Positions 8,850 through 15,527 of a stretch of DNA of 32,741 nucleotides are shown here, piece after piece. The notes under the pieces were generated by a model, which was not told where the DNA came from, did no database searches, and saw only the letters and a program-made list of their open reading frames with translations. The stretch comes from Candidatus Omnitrophota bacterium (GTDB taxonomy: Bacteria > Omnitrophota > Gorgyraeia > Tantalellales > Tantalellaceae). Made by a program: the position numbers and the translations under genes. The stretch lies in the NCBI GenBank assembly GCA_016783605.1, contig JADHWG010000014.1, forward strand, positions 1 to 32,741, given 5' to 3'. Position 1 is the first letter of the stretch. Each line of letters starts with the position of its first letter.

Positions 8850-9290
8850 CCTCCCACTTCGCTACGTTCAAATCCCGCCCCCCTCGTCATCCTGAGCCCA
8901 CTCCCCCCTCGTCATCCTGAGCCCGAAGGGCGAAGGACCCCACCCATTTCCACCTTGCACATTCGCTCCCCACTCCCCCCATTCCATTTCAATTCGTTAA
9001 GAACAGATCCTTCGCTACGCTCAGGATGACGAACGTGGGTAGCTCAGAATGACGAGGTGAAAAAAATCGTCATCCTGAGGAGCTCCCCCACTCGTCATCC
9101 TGAGCCCACTCCCCACTCGTCATCCTGAGGAGCTCTTGCGACGAAGGACCCCACCCATTTCCACCTTGCACGTTCGCCCCCCCACTCCCCCCCCGTCATT
9201 CTGAGGAGCTCCTTTTTTTTCGTCATTCTGAGGAGCTTGCGACGAAGAATCCCATTCATTTCCACCTTGCACTTCCATCCCGCACTCAAG
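8850..9290. repeat. Dispersed-repeat cluster downstream of the DGR reverse transcriptase
   Basis: At least seven cores in both orientations with GAAGGACCCCACCC and CACCTTGCAC ends. It also contains CATTCTGAGGAGC variants. The track ORF 9095-9343(-) is this repeat read as protein. Confidence 0.9.
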
Positions 9291-9296
9291 CACACT

Positions 9297-10493
9297 TCAT
9301 CTTTGTGAACGCAATACAAATTTTTTATATCCATCCGTAACAAAAACCAAATTCCACCACCATTTTAAAAATTGATTCTTAATCATTTTTTTTCTTATTC
9401 TGTGTGTCTTGTAATGTTTCATTACTCCAAGATAGGAGTTCATACTACTTACAAACTGATTCTCTTCTTCATTGGTTGGTCTGCGATTCAAAATAACTTT
9501 GTTTTGTTTTCGCATCGCATGGTAAAAACTGCCTTTAGTGCGGTTGGAAATATATGTACGGTAAGGTTTTATTACCGCGCCGAGAAATAAAAATCCTGTC
9601 TTGTAATGTTTTATTTTTGTTTTGTCGGGATGCAAAATAAGTTTTTCATTTGCTTTTAAATAGCCTGTAATCTTCGGCAAAGCGTCTAAAAGATAACCTT
9701 TATCAGGATGAATAACAAAAAAATCATCTACATAGCGACCATAGTATCTAAACGCCATAACTTTCTTCATCCAATGGTCAAAATCATTCAAAAAAACATT
9801 GCCAAAAAGCTGGCTGGTAAGATTGCCGATTGGTAAACCGCAACCTTCCGAAGTATGAAACAAACTTTTATTAGCGGGAAGCCCATCCCAATCGGAACGC
9901 GAGCCTTTAATCCTGCAATTATCGGCAGGATTACGAAATATGGTTTTTTTCAATAGAAAATCAACCATGCCGGTATCAAATGGTATCTTCTTGTTCAATA
10001 AGGCGCATTTTTGATATTCTGTTCGCAATACGCCGTTCACTTTGTTGTACAACAATTCTCTGTTGATGCTCATGAAATAACCTGAAATATCCATTTGCAT
10101 GATGTAACACTCTTTTTTATAGTTTTGAGAACAAGAACGTAAAAACTTTGCCGCTCTTTGAATCCCGGCACTTGTTCCTTTGCCTTTACGACACGAATAG
10201 CAGTCGTAAATAAAGTATTTTTCAATTATTGGGCTGAGATATTGGAATAAAAGGTGATGTACCACTCTATCCCTAAAATCCGCCGCGAATATTTCGCGTT
10301 TTACAGGTTTGTTCACAATAAACGCCATTTCACACAAAGGTTTGTACACGCGCGTTTCTATCTCATTGGACACCTTAAAAATTTCACGTTCAAAATTCAA
10401 TTCGAATTTCAATTGATTGATGGTGTTTCTTTTATTTCGACGCGCGTTGTAGTAGCCCCGAAACAAATCGGTAACTAATCGCGTATTATCCAT
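9297..10493 (-). CDS. DGR reverse transcriptase, 398 aa
   Basis: Copies the template RNA with adenine-directed errors to make the cDNA that replaces the variable repeat. Visible RT blocks: the VNKPVKREIFAADFRDRVVHHLL region, QMDISGYFMSI (first catalytic Asp), the DGR-type motif GLPIGNLTSQLFGNVFLN, and the active-site YGRYVDDFF with intact YVDD. There is no maturase or endonuclease domain, unlike group II intron RTs, and the length is normal for DGR RTs. The start codon overlaps the end of avd by 8 nt (ATGGATAA), implying translational coupling. TR, VR and Avd upstream confirm the assignment. Confidence 0.96.
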   Translation of the reverse strand: MDNTRLVTDLFRGYYNARRNKRNTINQLKFELNFEREIFKVSNEIETRVYKPLCEMAFIVNKPVKREIFAADFRDRVVHHLLFQYLSPIIEKYFIYDCYSCRKGKGTSAGIQRAAKFLRSCSQNYKKECYIMQMDISGYFMSINRELLYNKVNGVLRTEYQKCALLNKKIPFDTGMVDFLLKKTIFRNPADNCRIKGSRSDWDGLPANKSLFHTSEGCGLPIGNLTSQLFGNVFLNDFDHWMKKVMAFRYYGRYVDDFFVIHPDKGYLLDALPKITGYLKANEKLILHPDKTKIKHYKTGFLFLGAVIKPYRTYISNRTKGSFYHAMRKQNKVILNRRPTNEEENQFVSSMNSYLGVMKHYKTHRIRKKMIKNQFLKWWWNLVFVTDGYKKFVLRSQR

Positions 10494-10869
10494 TGCCGGT
10501 TACCTTTGTTTTATCATACGTCACGCCTTTATTTATTGATTTTTTCCAACCGCTAAGCTGTTTACTTACGTTTTCTATCAGCATGTTGAGAGAGATCATT
10601 CTCTTGATGCTTATTTGCCGTAAATCATGCAATAACCGTATAAGCAAGCGCACCGCTTCTGTATTCTCCATACACCGATCTATATGGATTTTTTTCTCTC
10701 GTCTCGAATTGACTTTATAGATTTGCAGTAACAATTCAAGAGTTTCATTTTTCAGTTTTTCTCCAAGAGTATATTTGTATTCGCGTGACAAACCGGTTGT
10801 CGTCTTACAAATTTCTATCAACAGATCATACGCCTTTTTAAAAACGGGTAAAGTGTTATACAATGCCAT
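10486..10869 (-). CDS. avd: Avd, accessory variability determinant, 127 aa
   Basis: A small basic, helical protein of the four-helix-bundle Avd family. In characterised DGRs Avd forms a pentamer that binds the RT and template RNA and is needed for mutagenic homing. Its length (127 aa) matches the family. The sequence is a run of amphipathic helices (YDLLIEICKTT, LKNETLELLLQIYKVN, AVRLLIRLLHDLRQI, MLIENVSKQLSGWKKS). It lies directly before the RT with an 8-nt overlap and after the TR. No strong Shine-Dalgarno is visible before the ATG at 10869. Confidence 0.92.
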   Translation of the reverse strand: MALYNTLPVFKKAYDLLIEICKTTTGLSREYKYTLGEKLKNETLELLLQIYKVNSRREKKIHIDRCMENTEAVRLLIRLLHDLRQISIKRMISLNMLIENVSKQLSGWKKSINKGVTYDKTKVTGNG

Positions 10870-10889
10870 AATTTGCTATTTTACCGCCC

Positions 10890-11400
10890 TCTCGTCGTTC
10901 TGCACCCACCCTCCGTCATTCTGAGCCCGAAGGGCGAAGAACCCCACCCTTTTTCACCTTGCGGGTGGCCCCCCACTCCCACCTCGTCATTCTGAGGAGG
11001 TACGACGAAGAATCCCATTCGTTAAGAACAGATCCTTCACTCCGCTCAGAGCCTGCCCTGAGCTTGTCGAAGGGATGACGAGCGTGGAGCTGGATAACGA
11101 GCGTAGAGCAGAATGACGAACAAGAGCGCACAGGATGACGAGCGTAGAGCTGGATGCGAGCGTGGCGCGTCATTCCACCCCACTCATTTCCACTCCCACC
11201 GTCGGCATCCTCAGGAGCCCCCCTTTTTTTCGTCATTCTGAGGAGCTTCATTTTTTTCGTCATCCTGAGGAGCTTGCGACGAAGGACCCCATCCTTTTCC
11301 ACCTTGCACGTTGTCCCCCACTCCCTCATCCTTTTCCACCTTGCACGTTGCAACACGGGCACATGCAATGTGCCCCTACATCCCACATCCCCCGCGTGTT
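10890..11400. repeat. Dispersed-repeat cluster inside the DGR, between TR and avd
   Basis: About 500 bp of CGTCATTCTGAG/CGTCATCCTGAG cores, with degenerate GATGACGAGCGTGGAGC variants near 11070-11170 and a GGGCACATGCAATGTGCCC palindrome near 11356. The track ORFs here (10916-11410 minus; 11135-11443 and 11154-11450 plus) are repeat translations. The TR transcript must cross this DNA if TR, avd and RT share a message. Confidence 0.88.
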
Positions 11401-11443
11401 TCAACTCCACGGTGGTGAAAATTTTGGCAGTATTGTTTCATAG

Positions 11444-11624
11444 TCGCTGAGGCAACGCACACTAAAGCCGTTGGCCTTATTGTTGTTATTCACGTTGCTG
11501 TTCGTGCTGTTGAAGTTCAGTTTGTACCCGTTGGTAGTACTGTTCTGGGTGCTGCTCCAGTAGTTGCCGTTGACACCTCTGTTGTTCAGCGCACCATCGC
11601 TGTTGTCGAGATAGCCAGCAGCAT
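11444..11624 (-). other. DGR template repeat (TR), 181 bp
   Basis: Matches the VR at 12435-12615 over 181 bp (offset 991) with 15 substitutions. Every one falls on an adenine of the TR sense (minus) strand and none on C, G or T. The TR is rich in AAC/AAT codons in the variable part and identical to the VR in the flanks. The upstream flank diverges immediately outside 11624. The ORF 11401-11727 reads through the TR and is not a gene. Confidence 0.97.
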
Positions 11625-11746
11625 ACCAGCCAATAAGTTGCCACTTTACATGTGAATACAAGCAGCTAAGCATGTATTCATCTTTTTTTTGCTTTCGGAA
11701 ATCGATATTCATTCCTAAAGCGGGCAACCCGACTATAATCCGCGCT

Positions 11747-12364
11747 CTAACCGAAACCGATAGTCTCGGTTACTCCGGCGTTTCCCATCCCTGCCAAATC
11801 TTTTTGTAATCGCGTAACAAACTGCATAGTTTCTATAAGAGTATTGTTTGCAACTTGGTAAGTCCGCAGCTTTTGAATAATCTCAATTTCTTTTACATCT
11901 AAACGTTTTGCATGTTCCCTTTTTTCGTCATTCTGAGGAGCTCCCCCACTCGTCATCCTGAGCCCACTCCCCCTCGTCATCCTGAGCCCGAAGGGCGAAG
12001 GACCCCACCCATTTCCACCTTGCACATTCGCCCCCACTCCCCCCACCTGCTTTTGCCAGTTTTCGTAACTGCCGTTAGCGGTCATTCCCGATATGATAAC
12101 TTTTTTTTCACCTTCATCGCTGATGCCATAGCCCTTTTCTAATGCTTTTTTCTTCACTTTTGTCAAGCTTTGCTCGGGAAAACCGCAGTAGTAGACATAT
12201 TCATTCACCTTTTTTACCCACTTTTTGCGCACTTTGTAAGAAAAAAGAGACGTTACCATAAACATCGCGGAGCGATTATACGCCCGAAAAAACATCCCTT
12301 CTTTCAACAAATAAACGGCATTTTTATTCCTCAATTCCTGCTCTATTATTTCCCTTACGGTCAT
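11747..12364 (-). CDS. DGR-associated MutS-domain-I-like accessory protein, 205 aa, carrying an in-frame repeat
   Basis: Lies between the target gene and the TR, where DGR accessory genes are found. The N-terminal half (TVREIIEQELRNKN, then VYLLKEGMFFRAYNRSAMFMV) resembles the mismatch-recognition domain I of MutS (a LFRxGDFYE-like segment). MutS-like accessory proteins are known in some DGRs; the role is unproven. About 43 residues in the middle are translated dispersed repeat (GPSPFGLRMT-type), after which a helical C-terminus resumes (EIEIIQKLRTYQVANNTLIETMQFVTRLQKDL). I start at the ATG at 12364 because GAGAGG lies 7 nt upstream; the track start at 12418 runs through a hairpin. Fair confidence in the family, good confidence that it is a gene. 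Confidence 0.75.
   Translation of the reverse strand: MTVREIIEQELRNKNAVYLLKEGMFFRAYNRSAMFMVTSLFSYKVRKKWVKKVNEYVYYCGFPEQSLTKVKKKALEKGYGISDEGEKKVIISGMTANGSYENWQKQVGGVGANVQGGNGWGPSPFGLRMTRGSGLRMTSGGAPQNDEKREHAKRLDVKEIEIIQKLRTYQVANNTLIETMQFVTRLQKDLAGMGNAGVTETIGFG
11918..12046 (-). repeat. In-frame dispersed-repeat insertion in the DGR accessory gene
   Basis: A full repeat unit (three cores plus the GAAGGGCGAAGGACCC and CACCTTGCACATTCG tail) interrupts the coding sequence between ENWQKQ and RLDVKEIE. The frame is kept, so the insert is a multiple of three and adds about 43 residues. Confidence 0.85.
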
Positions 12365-12396
12365 TAGCATTCCTCTCTTTTTCCAAAAAAAATCGA

Positions 12397-12409
12397 CCCG
12401 CTTCGCGGG
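12397..12409 (-). promoter_or_regulatory. Candidate DGR target-site hairpin downstream of the VR
   Basis: The minus strand reads CCCGC-GAA-GCGGG, a perfect 5-bp hairpin beginning 22 nt after the target stop codon and 25 nt past the VR edge. Hairpins or cruciforms just 3' of the VR aid target recognition in characterised DGRs. The stem and loop here are shorter than usual, so this is a candidate only. Confidence 0.45.
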
Positions 12410-12430
12410 ACATCTCAAATAATCAAATTG

Positions 12431-13501
12431 TCAATCGCTGAGGCAACGCACACTAAAGCCGTTGGCCTTACTGCTGTTATACACGTTGCTGCTCGTGCTG
12501 GCGAAGTACAGTATGTACCCGTAGGTAGTACTGCTCTGGGTGCTGCTCCAGTAGTGGCCGTAGACACCTCTGCTGTACAGCGCACCATCGCTGTCGTCGA
12601 GATAGCCAGCAGCATGTAACACTAAATCAGAGCCGAATGCCCAACTCCAAGTGGTTCCGACATCGACATTAGTATATTCACCGCTGGTTGGCAGGCGCCA
12701 GCCCGCGCCAAGTAGTAGCGCGCAGGGATCAAGAGCTGGATTCCAATTAGAAGCATTACTACCTGAATCAGTATAACTTTCACTTTCGTTAATGGAAGTG
12801 ATAGTCCATGCCGGAGACGGCCCGACAGCGTATCCTTGTTTTCGGTTAAACTGCCAATACCAACCCGCGGAAGCGGCAGTAGCATCATCAACCGCGGTTG
12901 CCTGCTGGGTCGCGCCGAGGTTTCGGGTGATCCAGCACTTTTCAGCTCCCGAAATGGATGTGACTACGGTTCCGTACGTAATGTCTACCGTGACAGGCGA
13001 AATACCATCGCCGGCGGTGTGGCTAACAGTGATAGGGTCTCCGGGGGCCCACACATACTCGCCCGCCGTAAGCGTTACCGTCAAGGTCTGCTCTCCTTCG
13101 GCCGTGGTAGAGCTTGGCGCGGTAAATTGCAGATCAAACGTCTGTCCCGCCGCCGCGGTTAAACTTGCAAGTTCGATTCCACTGCCTACGTTGGTAATAG
13201 CGTCCGACCAACTGCCCGAGGCGTCGTGTTTTAGCACAAAAATGTCCGCCCCCGCACCGGCACCCGGACTCAAGGAGGCACCAGTCACCTTGATATAGAC
13301 TGTTGACGTCACATCACCCTCGTTGGTCGCGGTAAAGGTGTCACCTGTTGTCGTCCTCGCGAGACTCATCCCCACTGTCCCTATTGCCCACGGACCGCCG
13401 GTAATCGACACCGCCCGCCCCGCGTAAGCCGTGGCAGAGACTGCGAAAACAAAGACCAACCCCGTCAATCCCATTTTTATTACCCTATTGAACAGCTTCA
13501 T
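12431..13501 (-). CDS. DGR target: secreted protein with Fib_succ_major/C-type-lectin-like variable domain, 356 aa
   Basis: An exported protein diversified by the DGR. A signal peptide (ending near SATAYAG) is followed by a beta-rich Thr/Ser/Gly region (about 30-190) that is probably a stalk or display domain. The C-terminus (about 195-356) matches the Fibrobacter succinogenes major paralogous type: CWITRNLGATQQ, GWYWQFNRKQGY, DPC...GAGWRLPTSGEY, GHYWSSTQ and KANGFSVRCLSD. That fold is related to C-type-lectin domains that tolerate variability. The last 60 codons are the VR; 14 residues differ from the TR translation, mostly Asn to Tyr or Ser. GGGGGTG precedes the ATG. The ligand is unknown. 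Confidence 0.95.
   Translation of the reverse strand: MKLFNRVIKMGLTGLVFVFAVSATAYAGRAVSITGGPWAIGTVGMSLARTTTGDTFTATNEGDVTSTVYIKVTGASLSPGAGAGADIFVLKHDASGSWSDAITNVGSGIELASLTAAAGQTFDLQFTAPSSTTAEGEQTLTVTLTAGEYVWAPGDPITVSHTAGDGISPVTVDITYGTVVTSISGAEKCWITRNLGATQQATAVDDATAASAGWYWQFNRKQGYAVGPSPAWTITSINESESYTDSGSNASNWNPALDPCALLLGAGWRLPTSGEYTNVDVGTTWSWAFGSDLVLHAAGYLDDSDGALYSRGVYGHYWSSTQSSTTYGYILYFASTSSNVYNSSKANGFSVRCLSD
12435..12615 (-). other. DGR variable repeat (VR), 181 bp
   Basis: The 3' end of the target gene. The 15 differences from the TR lie between 12471 and 12595: in the sense direction eight A to G, six A to T or C and the remainder in a doubly changed codon, none at non-adenines. The last 36 bp (12435-12470) are identical to the TR and GC-rich, fitting the initiation-of-mutagenic-homing end. 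The stop codon lies just beyond. Confidence 0.96.
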
Positions 13502-13524
13502 GATAACACCCCCGCGTTAATTTT

Positions 13525-13843
13525 TCGTTAAGAACAGATCCTTCCACTTCACTCCGTTCAGTGTCAGGATGACGAGGTGAAAAAAATCGTCATCCTGAGG
13601 AGCGAAGCGACGAAGGACCCCACCCATTTCCACCTTGCACTTCCATCCCCACTCCCTCATTCCATTTCAATTCGCTAAGAACAGATCCTTCGCTACGCTC
13701 AGGATGACGAACGTGGGTGGCTCAGAATGACGAGGTGAAAACCTCGTCATCCTGAGCCCACACCCCTCGTCATCCTGAGCCCACACCCCTCGTCATCCTG
13801 AGCCCACACCCCTCGTCATCCTGAGCCCGGAGGGCGAAGGACC
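13525..13843. repeat. Dispersed-repeat cluster upstream of the DGR target gene
   Basis: Includes a short tandem of CGTCATCCTGAGCCCACACCCCT at 13740-13815. It abuts the stop codon of the small secreted protein gene (GAA TGA GGTCCTTCG). No promoter for the target gene is evident within it. Confidence 0.9.
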
Positions 13844-14095
13844 TCATTCCTCCAACCCGCCCACATAAGCCGTTCCGTCATCATTCTCAATCTTTACAAC
13901 ATCTTTAGTGCCAATACCCGTACATTCAACCATGTCACCGACAGTAACTTCATACCAAACCGTATCGTCGGTTATTTCGCTTACTTTCGCCTTTATCTCC
14001 CGGCCTGTTTTCGTATATATGGTCTCTGCGTATCCGCTTATTGCCGCCGAGACAACCAAAAACAATATCAGAACGGCACAAGTCAATTTCTTCAT
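13844..14095 (-). CDS. Small exported protein of unknown function, 83 aa
   Basis: Signal peptide KKLTCAVLILFLVVSAAISGYA followed by about 60 residues of alternating beta character (TIYTKTGREIKAKVSEITDDTVWYEV), resembling small SH3-like periplasmic proteins. I start at the ATG at 14095, which has GGAGGA five nt upstream. The track start seven codons earlier lies inside the previous gene. It begins one base after the stop of the upstream gene, so the two are an operon. The TGA stop sits at the junction with the repeat cluster. Confidence 0.82.
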   Translation of the reverse strand: MKKLTCAVLILFLVVSAAISGYAETIYTKTGREIKAKVSEITDDTVWYEVTVGDMVECTGIGTKDVVKIENDDGTAYVGGLEE

Positions 14096-14096
14096 T

Positions 14097-14615
14097 TTAT
14101 TCCTCCCGCGTAACATCTATTTCAAGATTGGGTTCTGCCGGCAAAGTGGAAATTCTTAACCCGATCTGCACCGCCAGCACAAACATATCTCCCGGAGCGT
14201 CTTTCTTACTTTTCACCTCGATCACTCCCTGATATTTTTTATCCCCGTATTTTTCCATATTCGGCACGTTTATGTAAAGCTCCATTTTTCCGGTACTGTT
14301 GCCCTGTATGGATATTTCTTTCGTTTCGGGAGTCACCCAAGACGTATCGGGAATATCCTGAAACCCCGGTTTCAACCGGCCGTTCCCCGTAACCGCGGAC
14401 AAAACGTTTACGGTATACGTGTGACTGCCTGGATCTTTGTTCTGTATTCTGAGAATCATTTCGTCTCCGCCCAGATCCGATGCCGTCACTTTTTCACCCA
14501 ACGGACAATTAGTTACAATAACGTCCACAGGATCAACTTCCATTCCCAAACCAAAACTCGGTACGGAAGAAAGTAAATATATCACCGTGAATAACGCGCA
14601 CAAACCCTTCTTCAT
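14097..14615 (-). CDS. Exported Ig-like/beta-sandwich protein of unknown function, 172 aa
   Basis: Signal peptide (MKKGLCALFTVIYLLSSVPSFG) and one domain with alternating beta strands (MILRIQNKDPGSHTYTVNVLS, GKMELYINVPN, YQGVIEVKS, FVLAVQIGLRIS) typical of Ig-like or CARDB-like extracellular modules. I start at the ATG at 14615 after AGGTGGAGAA. The track ORF extends to 15020, but that extension is entirely translated dispersed repeat. Co-transcribed with the 83-aa protein. Confidence 0.82.
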   Translation of the reverse strand: MKKGLCALFTVIYLLSSVPSFGLGMEVDPVDVIVTNCPLGEKVTASDLGGDEMILRIQNKDPGSHTYTVNVLSAVTGNGRLKPGFQDIPDTSWVTPETKEISIQGNSTGKMELYINVPNMEKYGDKKYQGVIEVKSKKDAPGDMFVLAVQIGLRISTLPAEPNLEIDVTREE

Positions 14616-14644
14616 TTCTCCACCTCTTTCTGCTAATTCAATGT

Positions 14645-15015
14645 TCATTAAAAACAAATTCTCCCGCTTCACTCCACCCCTCGTCATCCTGAGCCCGAAG
14701 GGCGAAGGACCCCATCCATTCCCACCTTGCACTTCCATCCCCACTCCCTCATTCCATTTCCATTCGCTAAGAACAGATCCTTCCACTTCACTCCGTTCAG
14801 TGTCAGGATGACGAGGTGGAGAGGAACTCAGGATGACGAGGTGGGAGCTACCGTCATCCTGAGCCCGCTCCACCCCCTCGTCATCCTGAGCCCGAAGGGC
14901 GAAGGACCCCATCCATTTCCACCTTGCACGTTCGCTACCCCCACTCTCCTCTTTCTCGTCATCCTGAGGAGCTCTTGCGACGAAGGATCTCATTCCCACC
15001 TTGCGATTGAACACT
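14645..15015. repeat. Dispersed-repeat cluster, right limit of the dense repeat zone
   Basis: At least five cores in both orientations with the usual tails. Beyond about 15.02 kb this family nearly disappears; only degenerate copies remain near 28.84 and 29.15 kb. Confidence 0.9.
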
Positions 15016-15059
15016 ACCACTCCATTCTAACCCCTGCACCTTGACCTGCAATGCGTGCC

Positions 15060-15088
15060 TTGACAACATCCGCCTGTTGTGCTACACT
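15060..15088 (+). promoter_or_regulatory. Promoter with an inverted-repeat operator for the HicB-like gene
   Basis: TTGACA (15060-15065), 17 nt, TACACT (15083-15088). A perfect inverted repeat ACAACA-N6-TGTTGT (15063-15080) fills the spacer and overlaps the -35 box, where a DNA-binding antitoxin would repress its own promoter. Confidence 0.7.
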
Positions 15089-15156
15089 CACTCAGTCAGT
15101 TATTAAGCAACTGAGAAAAACACTCCATAACCTGATTCGACCTACGAGGTAAAAAA

Positions 15157-15411
15157 ATGTCCGAATATCTTATCCCCATATCCATTGAACCGTTAAAAGA
15201 AGGCGGATACTTGGCCGCCAGTTCTTTTCTCCAGGGGCTTATCGCCCAAGGCCGCACTATTGCCGAAACAATAGAAATAGCTGAAGATGTTGCCCATAAA
15301 ATTATCGAATCGCGCATTGAACATAACGAACCTATACCCAAAAACTTAATTTCCGCCCAAGCACCGCGGATCAAATTTGACATAAAAGTACCCGTCTCCC
15401 CGGAAATATAA
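15157..15411 (+). CDS. HicB-like antitoxin, orphan, 84 aa
   Basis: HicB-family partial RNase-H-like fold: SEYLIPISIEPLKEGGYLAASSFLQGLIAQGRTIAETIEIAEDVAHKII. HicB normally neutralises the HicA mRNA-interferase toxin and represses the operon. The region after the fold is short, and no helix-turn-helix domain is obvious. ACGAGGT precedes the ATG. No hicA-like ORF lies on either side, so it is an orphan or a stand-alone HicB-like protein. It is the only plus-strand gene in the left half. The ORF 15096-15482(-) is its shadow. Confidence 0.82.
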   Translation: MSEYLIPISIEPLKEGGYLAASSFLQGLIAQGRTIAETIEIAEDVAHKIIESRIEHNEPIPKNLISAQAPRIKFDIKVPVSPEI

Positions 15412-15527
15412 CCTTTATTTCCAAAGATATTTTCCGAACAACCCTGTTTGTTAATCACATATTCTATTCTCATCGTCCTCATCCCTTTGAAGTTTCATGC
15501 AACACGATACACGTTACAAGTTACACG

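Noticed and set aside
9297-10493. Group II intron or retron reverse transcriptase
   Set aside because: No maturase or endonuclease domain and no intron RNA; TR, VR and Avd identify a DGR.
11401-11727. Minus-strand 108-aa ORF with a lectin-like end
   Set aside because: Its similarity to the target protein is the DGR template repeat itself; the upstream part has no homology and no start signal.
14616-15020. N-terminal extension of the 307-aa ORF
   Set aside because: The extension is entirely repeat-derived (SFVARAPQDDE-type); a signal peptide with a good Shine-Dalgarno begins at 14615.
15096-15482. Minus-strand 128-aa ORF over the HicB-like gene
   Set aside because: Antisense shadow; the plus frame has a promoter, a Shine-Dalgarno and a recognisable HicB-like sequence.
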